NCBI GenBank assembly: GCA_036498625.1
Contig: DASYFD010000162.1
Span: 1 to 64,000 of the forward strand
Direction: 5' to 3'
DNA: 64,000 nucleotides
Origin: VAZQ01 sp036498625
Lineage (GTDB): Bacteria; Pseudomonadota; Alphaproteobacteria; Rhizobiales; Xanthobacteraceae
Shown here: piece after piece, positions 15,963 through 23,986 of the stretch
Position numbering within the stretch: position 1 is the first letter of the stretch
How the letters are laid out: each line of letters begins with the position of its first letter
Position numbers and translations under genes: made by a program
The notes under the pieces: generated by a model
Databases searched by the model: none
What the model was told of the DNA's origin: nothing
Seen by the model: the letters and a program-made list of their open reading frames with translations, nothing else

Positions 15963-16887
15963 CGTCGGTCTTCAGCAAGAACGCATCGAGGCGTCCCAGC
16001 ACCTTGGCGAGGCGGCCGTAACGCTCGAGCGTCCGCTCGCTGTCGGCGGCGGCGACGCCGTTGAGCAGCGCATTGGCGACTGCCATGGCGGCCACGAAGG
16101 AATTCTGCAAGCCGGCGCCGGTAGAGGCCGCCGCCAGGATGACGTCGGCGATCTGGCCGACCGCCGAGATCGGGGTGTCGGTGATGGCGACCACCTTGGC
16201 TTTCGCCTCCTTGGCGAGCTGCGCCACCTTCTGGGTCGACACCGCATAGGGCGCCGAGCTGAACGCGATCAGGCAATCATCGGGGCCGAGATCGAGCAGC
16301 TGCGATGCCTGCAACGTCATGTCGCCGCTCCACACCACGGTATTGCCGCGAATGCGATCGAGCGCGAGGCCGAGGAAGAACGCCACGCTGTAGGCATTGA
16401 ACGAGCCGACCACGAACACCTTGCGGGCGGCCGCGATCAGGTCGCTCGCCCGCTGCAGGTCCTCGACCTTGATGGCCGAGATGGTGCGGCGCAGGTTCTG
16501 CAGGTCCTGCCCGAGCGAGGTTCCGAATGCGGTGCCTTCCAGATGCACCAGCACCGAGTTCTCATTGACGATCTCGCTCGCCGCCGACAATTGCCCGCGC
16601 ACCAGCTGGCGGGTGCGCTCCTGCAGGTCGGGAAAGCCCTTGAGCCCGAGCCGGTAGGTGAAGCGCACGATGGTCGAGGGATTGACCCCGAGCTGGCCCG
16701 CCATCTGATCGACGGTCGAGAACGCCACCCGGTCCGGGTGGTCGACGATGTATTCGGCGATCCGCTTCTGCGATTGGGTCAGGCGGTCGTACTGGCGGCG
16801 CAGCTCGTCGATGACGTCTTCCGAGCCGCCCGCCCGCCGCTTGGCCATGCGGCCCGCGCGTTCCGCCCGCTTGGCATTAGTCGACAA
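15952..16887 (-). CDS. RpiR-family transcriptional regulator (HTH plus SIS domain)
   Basis: 311 residues. An N-terminal helix-turn-helix spans about residues 35-90 (LTQSQKRIAEYIVDHPD, VNPSTIVRFTYRLGLKGF) and a SIS sugar-phosphate-binding domain about 140-270 (KVFVVGSFNAYSVA, DDCLIAFSSAPYA, VVAITDTPISAVG). SIS domains in this family sense phosphosugars or other small effectors. The start is TTG 16885-16887 with GGAGG nine bases upstream, overlapping the LLM stop by 11 bp. It sits inside the operon it probably regulates, and GCAAC-N7-GTTGC palindromes at 1540, 19994 and 20165 are its likely operators (inference). Confidence 0.9.
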   Translation of the reverse strand: MSTNAKRAERAGRMAKRRAGGSEDVIDELRRQYDRLTQSQKRIAEYIVDHPDRVAFSTVDQMAGQLGVNPSTIVRFTYRLGLKGFPDLQERTRQLVRGQLSAASEIVNENSVLVHLEGTAFGTSLGQDLQNLRRTISAIKVEDLQRASDLIAAARKVFVVGSFNAYSVAFFLGLALDRIRGNTVVWSGDMTLQASQLLDLGPDDCLIAFSSAPYAVSTQKVAQLAKEAKAKVVAITDTPISAVGQIADVILAAASTGAGLQNSFVAAMAVANALLNGVAAADSERTLERYGRLAKVLGRLDAFLLKTDDAE

Positions 16888-17935
16888 GCCGGTAAGCCTC
16901 CCGCTTCGGCCGCTCGCTCACATGCGGCAGCACCTCGTGGCCGAGCTGGATCAGCAGATCCTCCACCTCCTGGCCGGGCTTCGGGAACGGCCACATGATG
17001 GTCTCCTGGATGCCGACCGCCTCCAGCGCCTTGAGACGCGCGACCACCTGCTTGGCGGTGCCCACGATCGACATGGTGTTGAAGATGCCGCGCGGCATCA
17101 GGCGCCGCAGCTCCGCCATCACCTCGGGCGACCATTCGTGCGGCGCCTCGTGCAGGAACTTGCGGAACTCATCCGGGACGTCGTCGCTGAGCTGGTCGAC
17201 CATCTCGGTCATGCTCTTGCGGCTGCTCCAGAAGGCATGGCTCATGCCGCGCTTGATGTTGTCGGGGATCTCCTCGTCCTCGCGCTCCAGGATGGTGACA
17301 TAGACCCAGGAGCAGAGCTGGATGTCCTTCCAGGTGCGGTTAGACTTGGTAAGGCCCTTCTGGATGTGGCCCTTGGCGTATTCGATGCCGGGGGCGGTCG
17401 CGAAGCTGCCGATCAGCACGCCCTCGCCGATCTCGCCGCCGAGCGCCAGGATGAGCGGGCTGCGGCTGGCGATGTACATTTCCGGGATCGACTGCGGCTC
17501 GAAGTCGAGCTTGCCGGCCTTGAACTTGATCAGCTCGCCGTCGAGCGTCACCCGCTCGCCCTTCCACAGCTGCCGCATCAGGCCGATGCCTTCGCGGATG
17601 CCCTTGACCGGTTTGGGATTGCTGATGGTGGGCAGCGTCTCGAAGTGGCTGCCGGCGCCCATGACCACGCGCAGGCGGCCGGGCGCGAGTTCGGCCAGCG
17701 TGGCGCAAGCCTGCGCCGACAAGGCCGGATGGCGCGTATAGGGATCGGTCACGCAGAAGCCGAAGCCGATGCGCGACGTCATGCGGGTGGCGGCCGCGAT
17801 CCGCACATAGGGATCGCGCGTCCACTTCTCGTCCGCATGCATGAAGGCGTGAAAATTGAGCTGCTCGGCGAGCTTCACCTGCTCCAGAAAGCGGACATTG
17901 GTTTCCTCGCCGAGCGAGCAGACGGATACTCTCAT
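16877..17935 (-). CDS. LLM-class (luciferase-like) oxidoreductase, probably F420- or FMN-dependent
   Basis: 352 residues. The TIM-barrel LLM family is recognised by MRVSVCSLGEETNVRFLEQV, ADEKWTRDPYVRIAAAT, RIGFGFCVTDPYTRHPALSA and APGRLRVVMGAGSHFE. The layout resembles methylene-tetrahydromethanopterin-reductase-like F420 enzymes more than bacterial luciferases. With the F420 operon immediately downstream, F420 use is likely but unproven. It overlaps the RpiR gene by 11 bp. It differs clearly from the Fgd-like protein at 10003-11025, so it is probably the catabolic user of the cofactor while the other supplies it. Confidence 0.85.
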   Translation of the reverse strand: MRVSVCSLGEETNVRFLEQVKLAEQLNFHAFMHADEKWTRDPYVRIAAATRMTSRIGFGFCVTDPYTRHPALSAQACATLAELAPGRLRVVMGAGSHFETLPTISNPKPVKGIREGIGLMRQLWKGERVTLDGELIKFKAGKLDFEPQSIPEMYIASRSPLILALGGEIGEGVLIGSFATAPGIEYAKGHIQKGLTKSNRTWKDIQLCSWVYVTILEREDEEIPDNIKRGMSHAFWSSRKSMTEMVDQLSDDVPDEFRKFLHEAPHEWSPEVMAELRRLMPRGIFNTMSIVGTAKQVVARLKALEAVGIQETIMWPFPKPGQEVEDLLIQLGHEVLPHVSERPKREAYRLVD

Positions 17936-17989
17936 TGATCAAGCCTCAATTCGAAATGAACTTTTTTGTGCGGGGAAGCCGAACGTTGC

Positions 17990-18151
17990 GCTCCTCGCCC
18001 CGCGAGCGGGGAGAGGGCAGCAAGCGCTGCCGATAGCCCGAACTCTGCCCGGTGAGGGGGCGTTTCCACGAGCTCAGACTCGCGGCGAGGCCCCCTCATC
18101 CCGACCTTCTCCCCGCACGCGGGGAGAAGGAGTGAGAGGCCGTGCGTCCCT
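17990..18151. repeat. Double-hairpin palindromic element between the LLM and ThDP-enzyme genes
   Basis: It starts with CTCCTCGCCCCGCGAGCGGG, continues with GTGAGGGGGC, then GCCCCCTCATCCCG (18090-18103) and the hairpin CTTCTCCCCGCACGCGGGG, ending GAGTGAGAGGC and GCGTCCCT. This is the same element that interrupts fbiC at 6200-6330. It may terminate or attenuate the transcript between the genes, or simply be an extragenic repeat. Confidence 0.8.
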
Positions 18152-18167
18152 GAATGCTCTGTCACCG

Positions 18168-20000
18168 TCATTTCTTGTCGACGCTGCGCAGGCCGCCGTA
18201 TGAGGGGTAGGTCTTCGCCCACTCGCTCGGATAGGCGCGATCGATGCCCTTGGTGAAGTAGGAGCCGACGGTGAGATCGATCGGCACGTCGATGATCCAG
18301 GGCCGGCGGCTGGCAATGGCCTTGCGCAAGGTCGGCCCGAGCAGCTCCGGGTCCTCGATGCGGGCGCCCTCGGCCCCGTAGGCGTGGGCGAGCTGCACGT
18401 AATCCGGATTGTAGCGCTCGCCGGTGTCCTTGCGGGTGAAGGTGCACCACGGATGCGAGCGCTGGTAGGAGCGCTCCATGCCTTTGCGCTCGATGCCGAA
18501 CTCGTAATTGTTGAGGATCACCCAGATGGCCGGCAGATTGTACTCGACCGCGGTGCAGACCGCCTGGTTGACCAGGTTGAACGCGCCATCGCCGGTGAGC
18601 ACGATCGCGGGCCGCGACGGATCGGCCGCCACCCCGCCCACGACGCCGGACGCCGCCCAGCCCATCTCGGCCATGCCGGGGCTGATCTGCCAGGCGCCGG
18701 GCCGGCGAATCCGCATATAGGCCTCGGCGTATTGGGTGACGTCGCCGATATCGATATAGGCGACGCCGTTCTCGCCCAGCGCCTCGCCGACCTCGTGGAC
18801 CAGGCGGGCCGGATGCACCGGCGCGGTCTTGGCGTGCAGCAGCGGCTCGATCTCCTTGAGCCAGGCGGTGCGATAGCCGCGCGACTTCTTGATCCAGTCC
18901 TGATGCTTGAGGTTGGCTTTGCCGGCGGCGGCCAGATCCTCGAGGAACAGCCGCGCATCGCTCACCAGGCCGAGCTCGACCGGGAAGTTGCGGCCGATCT
19001 CGGTGCCGTCGACGTCGACCTGCACGATCTTGGTCTGGGTCACGTCGTAGATCGAGCCCTTGCGCCAGTTGGCGGTGTGATTGTCGGAGAAGCGGGCCCC
19101 GACCCCGACGATGAGATCGGCCTCGCGCGAAGCCTCCGCGGCGCTCGCCCAGCCGGAGCGGCCGAGCGTGCCGAGCGAGAGCGGATGATCCTCGGATATC
19201 TGGCCCTTGGCCGGCAGCGTGGTGGCGACCGGAATCTGCAGCTTCTCCACCGCGGCGCGCAGCGCATCGGCGGCTTCCGCCCGGATCACGCCGCCGCCGG
19301 CGAGCAGCAGGGGACGCTCCGCCTTTGCGATCATGTCGGCGACGCGGCGCACGCTGTCCTGGTCGGCACGCGCGCGGCCGAGCGTCGGCCCGCGCCGCAG
19401 CGGCGGCTCGATCTCGCCTTCGACCTCGGCCAATTGAATGTCGTAGGGCAGCTGCACGAACACCGGGCCCGGCCGACCCGAGGTCGCGACCTTGACGGCG
19501 GTATTGAGCACCTCAATGGCGCTGTCGGGCCGGATGATCAGCCAGCAGCCTTTCACCACCGGGCGGAACACGTTCAGGGCGTCCTCGTGCCCGTGATAGA
19601 AAATCTCCTGCATGCCGGCCTTGCCCATGAAATGGGTGGTGCCGGAGCCGGCGATGATCAGCACCGGGGCGGAATCGTGCATGGCGCTGGCGGCGGCGCC
19701 GACCGCATTCAAGAGGCCCGGGCCCTTGTTGATAATGACGGGCGCCATCTTGCCGGTGAGGCGGTAGTACATGTCCGCCATATGCACCGCATGGGCCTCG
19801 TGCTTGGCCTGGATGCCTTCGAGCGTATTGGTCTTCGGCGTAAGGGCATCCAGGAACGGCCAGATCGAGCCCCCGGCATATCCAAAATACTTATGGAATC
19901 CAGCAACTTCGAACCAATCGGCAATCGCGTCTACGACCCGCACGGCGTCTCCGATCGTACCTTTGAGGAGCACAATTTGCGGCGTGACGTTTTGCAACAA
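18168..20000 (-). CDS. Thiamine-diphosphate enzyme of the acetolactate synthase/decarboxylase superfamily
   Basis: 610 residues in the longest form. It has the three ThDP-enzyme domains: an N-terminal pyrimidine domain with catalytic Glu E68 (KHEAHAVHMAD), a central domain, and the C-terminal cofactor domain with GDG (470-472) through N497-N498. The start is doubtful. TTG 19998-20000 has no ribosome site and lies inside a GCAAC-N7-GTTGC palindrome, whereas GTG 19941-19943 has GGAG five bases upstream and still leaves the whole family domain. Such enzymes decarboxylate 2-oxo-acids or cleave acyl-CoAs; the substrate is unknown. It is probably the first gene of the LLM-RpiR-CaiB operon. Confidence 0.85.
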   Translation of the reverse strand: MLQNVTPQIVLLKGTIGDAVRVVDAIADWFEVAGFHKYFGYAGGSIWPFLDALTPKTNTLEGIQAKHEAHAVHMADMYYRLTGKMAPVIINKGPGLLNAVGAAASAMHDSAPVLIIAGSGTTHFMGKAGMQEIFYHGHEDALNVFRPVVKGCWLIIRPDSAIEVLNTAVKVATSGRPGPVFVQLPYDIQLAEVEGEIEPPLRRGPTLGRARADQDSVRRVADMIAKAERPLLLAGGGVIRAEAADALRAAVEKLQIPVATTLPAKGQISEDHPLSLGTLGRSGWASAAEASREADLIVGVGARFSDNHTANWRKGSIYDVTQTKIVQVDVDGTEIGRNFPVELGLVSDARLFLEDLAAAGKANLKHQDWIKKSRGYRTAWLKEIEPLLHAKTAPVHPARLVHEVGEALGENGVAYIDIGDVTQYAEAYMRIRRPGAWQISPGMAEMGWAASGVVGGVAADPSRPAIVLTGDGAFNLVNQAVCTAVEYNLPAIWVILNNYEFGIERKGMERSYQRSHPWCTFTRKDTGERYNPDYVQLAHAYGAEGARIEDPELLGPTLRKAIASRRPWIIDVPIDLTVGSYFTKGIDRAYPSEWAKTYPSYGGLRSVDKK

Positions 20001-20010
20001 TTTTCGTTGC
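19994..20010. promoter_or_regulatory. Palindrome GCAAC-N7-GTTGC, candidate RpiR operator (site 2)
   Basis: The site reads GCAACAATTTTCGTTGC. It lies at the promoter end of the ThDP-enzyme operon, within the divergent control region shared with the TctC gene at 20239. A further GCAAC half site is at 20028-20032. Confidence 0.65.
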
Positions 20011-20164
20011 TGTCAACCATTCATTTGGCAACAAAAAGTGGTTTTCAGCGCCAGGCCGCAGGCAATATAGCGCCCCGCTAGGTTCCGAGAAACCTGGCCT
20101 GCCGCTGCCTTAACCTGCCACCGCCGGCGCAGGTGGCAACGAAAATGTCGCAGCGAAAGGTGAT

Positions 20165-20181
20165 GCAACGAATATTGTTGC
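20165..20181. promoter_or_regulatory. Palindrome GCAAC-N7-GTTGC, candidate RpiR operator (site 3)
   Basis: The site reads GCAACGAATATTGTTGC and is 58 bp before the TctC start codon. An imperfect copy (GCAACGAAAATGTCGC) is at 20136-20151. With site 2 it flanks the divergent promoters, a layout that would let one regulator control both operons. Confidence 0.65.
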
Positions 20182-20238
20182 GAAATCCAGATCGTGCGAT
20201 AACATCAGGCAAGCGGACATCGGCCGGGGATCGCCCAC

Positions 20239-21231
20239 ATGCACGATCGATTGCGGGGTACTGCGCTTGGCGTGATCGCGGCGTTGACGCTCGCCTCGTT
20301 CGGCGCGCCGGCCGCTCGCGCCCAGACGGACGAGATCAGCACCTATCCGAACCGGCCGATCCATATCGTGGCAGCCGCGGCGGCCGGCGGCACCATGGAC
20401 GTGGTGGCGCGGCTGATCGGCCAGAAGCTGAACGAAAGGTTCGGCCAGCCGGTGATCATCGACAACCGGCCCGGCGCCTCGACCATCATCGGCACCGAAT
20501 ATGTGGCGCGCGCGCCGGCCGACGGCTACACGCTGCTCAGCGCCCCGCTCGCCTCCATCGTGGTGAACCCCGCCGTCTATCCGAAGCTGCGGTACGGCGT
20601 GCGCGATTTCGCCCCCGTCTCGATCGTGGGGTCGTATCCGTTCATCCTGGCGGTCACCAACTCCGCCCCGGTCAAAAGCGTGCGCGAGTTGATCGATTAC
20701 ACCAAGGCGCATCCCGAGAAGGCAAATGCCGGCGGCGGGACGGTGTCCTTTCAGCTCATGACCGAGCTGTTCAAGCTGCGCACCGGGGCTCCCATTCAAT
20801 ACATTCCCTACAAGGGGATGAGCGAGGTCACGCTCGCCTTGATATCGGGCGAGCTCTTGATGTCTTTCGTCACCGCGACCAGCGCCTCGCAGATCAAGGG
20901 CGGAAATATCCGCGCCCTGGCGGTCGCGGCGCCCGCCCGCGTTCCGTCATTTCCGGATCTGCCGACCCTGGCGGAAGCCGGCGTTCCGGACATGTCGGCG
21001 GTGAGCTGGGCCGGCATCGTGGCCCCGGCCCGGACGCCGGACGAGATCGTGAAAAAGCTGGAGCGCGAGATCGTCCGCATCGTCAAGCTGCCCGACATTC
21101 AAGCGAAGCTGCGTCTGGAGGAGCTCGATCCGGTCGGCAACACGTCGGCTGAATTCGCCCGCATCATTGCCGACGATTCGGTGACCTGGTCGGCGGCGGC
21201 CAAGGCTGCCCACATCAGCCTCGAGCAGTAG
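20239..21231 (+). CDS. TctC/Bug-family periplasmic substrate-binding protein
   Basis: 330 residues with a Sec signal peptide (to about ARAQTDE). Bug motifs follow: YPNRPIHIVAAAAAGGTMDV, PVIIDNRPGAS, ADGYTLL, then IPYKGMSEVTLALISGE and FPDLPTLAEAGVPD. It is the first gene of the plus-strand operon and has the candidate RpiR operators just upstream. No TctA/TctB permease follows, so it may share a permease encoded elsewhere or act as a sensor-type receptor. Ligand unknown; aromatic or aliphatic carboxylates are typical. Confidence 0.88.
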   Translation: MHDRLRGTALGVIAALTLASFGAPAARAQTDEISTYPNRPIHIVAAAAAGGTMDVVARLIGQKLNERFGQPVIIDNRPGASTIIGTEYVARAPADGYTLLSAPLASIVVNPAVYPKLRYGVRDFAPVSIVGSYPFILAVTNSAPVKSVRELIDYTKAHPEKANAGGGTVSFQLMTELFKLRTGAPIQYIPYKGMSEVTLALISGELLMSFVTATSASQIKGGNIRALAVAAPARVPSFPDLPTLAEAGVPDMSAVSWAGIVAPARTPDEIVKKLEREIVRIVKLPDIQAKLRLEELDPVGNTSAEFARIIADDSVTWSAAAKAAHISLEQ

Positions 21232-21365
21232 CCCGATGTTCCCGCACCATTCGGCCGATCGGGACGCGGCGACATGACCCGCGTGCAGTCGCTGGCCGAC
21301 GCCAGTAGGCGCCTGCCCACGGCAAGATCGAGCAACAATCAAACAGCAAGACCAAGGAGAGCTGA

Positions 21366-21920
21366 ATGAGTCGCGTCCCTGACGTCACGCCCGACATGTA
21401 CACGGCCGAGCAGAAGCGGGTCGGCGACGAGATCGGCAAATTGCGCCGCGGTCTCGCCCGCGGACCCTATGCGATCTGGATCCGAATTCCGGAGGTGGCC
21501 GAGCTCGCCAGCAAGCTCGGCAACATGATCCGTCTCAAGAGCATGCTGGAGCGGCGTTTGTTCGAGCTGATGGTGCTGATCGTGGCGCGCACCTGGTCGG
21601 CGCAATTCGAGTGGTTCGCGCACGAGCCTTATGGGCACGAGTTCGGCATCGAGCCCGACATCATCGAGGCCATTCGAAACGGGCGAGTGCCGTCCTTCAA
21701 GCGGGAGGAGGAGCAGGTCGTCTACGACATCATTACGGAGCTGCAGGCGAAGCGCTCGCTGAGCCAGCCGAGCTTCGATCGCGCGCTCGCCAAGCTGGGG
21801 TTGCAGCCGCTGGTCGAGCTGATCGCCGGCGCCGGCTACGCCACCATGCTGGCGATGACGCTCAGGACATTCGAGGTGCAGGCGCCGGACGGAAAGCGGC
21901 CGCTGCCGGACTTGCCGTGA
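21366..21920 (+). CDS. Carboxymuconolactone decarboxylase-like (AhpD-fold) protein without redox cysteines
   Basis: 184 residues. The helical pattern (RGPYAIWIRIPEVAELASKL, MLERRLFELMVLIVARTWSA, QFEWFAHEPYGHEFG, REEEQVVYDIITEL) is that of the CMD/AhpD family. The CxxC of peroxidase members is missing; the site reads WSAQFEWFAH, so a lyase or decarboxylase role is likelier than peroxide reduction. An AGGAGAG ribosome site lies before the ATG. Its neighbours suggest action on a ring-cleavage or keto-acid intermediate. Confidence 0.8.
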   Translation: MSRVPDVTPDMYTAEQKRVGDEIGKLRRGLARGPYAIWIRIPEVAELASKLGNMIRLKSMLERRLFELMVLIVARTWSAQFEWFAHEPYGHEFGIEPDIIEAIRNGRVPSFKREEEQVVYDIITELQAKRSLSQPSFDRALAKLGLQPLVELIAGAGYATMLAMTLRTFEVQAPDGKRPLPDLP

Positions 21921-22035
21921 CGCGGCGGCGCCGGCCAATTCCCTTTCGTCTTTCTCGCCGGCTTGCGCGCCAAAGACGATCTGAACGCTGCGCCGCAGCC
22001 TTCAACCGTTTCCTGCAACCATAGGCGCCGACAGC

Positions 22036-23034
22036 ATGCCGTCAGCTCGCAGAATCGACGTTCACTTTCATACAATCCCAGTCTTCTACCAGGAGGCGGT
22101 CATTGCGGCGGGCCTTGGACCCACGCGCCGCAGCGGTTACCCGCCATGCTCGCCCGAGGCCGCGCTCGAGATGATGGATGCAAACGGCATCGATTATGCG
22201 ATCGCGTCGGTGTCGATGCCGGGCGTGCAGTTTTGCGAGCCCGGCAAGGCCAAGGCTCTGGCCCGCAGGCTCAATGAGCACGCGGCCGAGCAAAGAGCGC
22301 GCTGGCCCGGCCGTTTCGGAGGATTTGCGATCATTCCGATGCGCAACGCCGACGATGCAATCGCGGAAATCGCCTATGCGCTGGACGTCCTGAAGCTCGA
22401 AGGCGTTTGCCTCTTTACCAACTATGACGGAACCTATCTGGGAGATCCTCTATTTGATCCGGTTCTGGAGGCGCTCAACGGACATGGCGCGGTCGTCTAC
22501 ACGCACCCGAACATTCACCCGTCGAGCCGCACCATCCCGCTGAAATATCCCGGCTTCCTGATGGAATACCCGTTCGACACGACCCGAATGGCGGTCCATC
22601 TCATCTTGACGGGCGCGCTCGACCGCTTTCCCGGCATCAAGTTCATCCTCTCCCATGGGGGCGGGACTTTGCCCTACCTGCGGTGGCGCATTGGCTCCGG
22701 CCCGGGCGTCGATGAGGGTTTGCCGCAATGGCCGCGTGAGAAGTTCGCCGATTATTTCAGCCGGTTCTGGTACGACAATGCGATCGCGTGCGATCCGCCG
22801 GCGACGGCGGCGATGAAGAGCATCGCCGGGCTGGACAAGGTCCTGTTCGGCACCGACTGGCCGTTCATTCCTGCTCGCCTCATCGCCGAGCAGGTCGCAA
22901 CCCATGTCCTGCCTTCCACGCACACCGACATCGAGCGCGCGGCGATCGATCGCGGCAATGCGCTCAAGCTGTGGCCGCACCTGGCGACAGACAGTGCGCA
23001 CTCATCCCAAAGCGCGGCGCCGATCGGGGCCTGA
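22036..23034 (+). CDS. Amidohydrolase-family decarboxylase/hydrolase, ACMSD-like
   Basis: 332 residues. Metal-ligand motifs of the amidohydrolase superfamily are H10-x-H12 (IDVHFH), THPNIHP, LSHGGGTLPYLRWR and FGTDWPF. The overall layout is that of aminocarboxymuconate-semialdehyde decarboxylase and related non-oxidative aromatic acid decarboxylases. The ATG follows the CMD-like gene by 115 bp. The reaction could be decarboxylation of an aromatic acid or hydrolysis of a ring-cleavage product; motifs do not decide this. Confidence 0.85.
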   Translation: MPSARRIDVHFHTIPVFYQEAVIAAGLGPTRRSGYPPCSPEAALEMMDANGIDYAIASVSMPGVQFCEPGKAKALARRLNEHAAEQRARWPGRFGGFAIIPMRNADDAIAEIAYALDVLKLEGVCLFTNYDGTYLGDPLFDPVLEALNGHGAVVYTHPNIHPSSRTIPLKYPGFLMEYPFDTTRMAVHLILTGALDRFPGIKFILSHGGGTLPYLRWRIGSGPGVDEGLPQWPREKFADYFSRFWYDNAIACDPPATAAMKSIAGLDKVLFGTDWPFIPARLIAEQVATHVLPSTHTDIERAAIDRGNALKLWPHLATDSAHSSQSAAPIGA

Positions 23035-23092
23035 TCGAGCAACGGGCTGCGATCGATCGCGCAGGCTGATCGGCATGCTCAGGAGGTAGGAG

Positions 23093-23938
23093 GTGGCGGG
23101 CGATTTCTCCGGGTGGATTGGCCGGACCGAGGCGGTCGAGGACGTTCTCACGCCCGCCACGGCGCGATCCCTGCTGGCGACCCTTGACCAGGATCCGGAT
23201 GCCGCCGCGGGAGATTTCGCCCCGCAGTCGATCCATTGGTGCCTCGCGGTCCCGGGGGCGCGCATGAGCGATCTCGGCATCGACGGCCACCCCAGGACCG
23301 GCGGATTCCTGCCGCCCGCGCCGTTCTCGCGCCGGATGTGGGCTTCTAGCGCGGTGGAATTTCTCGCACCGATCCGCGTCGGGTCCTCGGTCCGGCGAAT
23401 CTCGAAAATCGCCGCCGTCACGGAGAAGGCCGGAAGCTCCGGCCGCCTCATGTTTGTGGATGTCGATCACGCCATCTCGGCGAATGGCTCGCCGGCTGTG
23501 CGGGAGCGACAGACGATCGTTTACCGCGAGGCGAGGGCTGGCTCCGGATCGAGCAAGGCCGAGCCGAGGGATCTGGCCAGCTGGACCTGGCAAAGGGAGG
23601 TCACTCCTGATGAGGTGATGTTGTTCCGGTATTCGGCGCTGACTTTCAACGGCCATCGCATCCACTACGATCTCCCCTACGCCACGACCGTTGAGGGTTA
23701 TGCGGGCCTCGTGGTGCAGGGTCCGCTGGTGGCGACGCTTCTGCTCGACCTCTGCGCCCGTCAGCTTGGCGCGGACGCACTGTCGCGTTTCGCCTTTCGG
23801 GCGGTTGCGCCGGCATTTGCCGGAGTGCCCTTGAGGCTCAAGGCGCGAAGGGACGGATCCTCGCTCGCGCTGGCGGCCTTCGGGCACCCAGGCTATCTCG
23901 TCATGACGGCCGAAGCGGACATCAGGGAAAGACTTTGA
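23093..23938 (+). CDS. HTD2/mesaconyl-C4-CoA hydratase-like hot-dog dehydratase
   Basis: 281 residues. An N-terminal FAS1-like dehydratase domain (FSGWIGRTEAVEDVL, SIHWCLAVPGARMSDLGIDG, GGFLPPAPFSRRMWA) is followed by a C-terminal MaoC-like half (FRYSALTFNGHRIHYD, YAGLVVQGPLVATLLLDL), matching mesaconyl-C4-CoA hydratases and related proteins. It should hydrate or dehydrate an acyl-CoA. The start is GTG 23093-23095 with AGGAGG six bases upstream. It lies in one direction with the amidohydrolase and aldehyde dehydrogenase genes. Confidence 0.82.
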   Translation: MAGDFSGWIGRTEAVEDVLTPATARSLLATLDQDPDAAAGDFAPQSIHWCLAVPGARMSDLGIDGHPRTGGFLPPAPFSRRMWASSAVEFLAPIRVGSSVRRISKIAAVTEKAGSSGRLMFVDVDHAISANGSPAVRERQTIVYREARAGSGSSKAEPRDLASWTWQREVTPDEVMLFRYSALTFNGHRIHYDLPYATTVEGYAGLVVQGPLVATLLLDLCARQLGADALSRFAFRAVAPAFAGVPLRLKARRDGSSLALAAFGHPGYLVMTAEADIRERL

Positions 23939-23986
23939 TGTTTGCCGGGCACCGCTCGCCGCTTTTTGTCATCAGAGGTAACCGCA

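Noticed and set aside
13668..16064. Open plus-strand frame of 798 codons opposite the CoA-transferase and RpiR genes
   Set aside because: The minus-strand frames have clear family motifs (CaiB, RpiR), overlap as an operon and carry ribosome sites. The plus-strand protein is His/Arg/Gly rich without recognisable domains, an effect of high GC at third positions.
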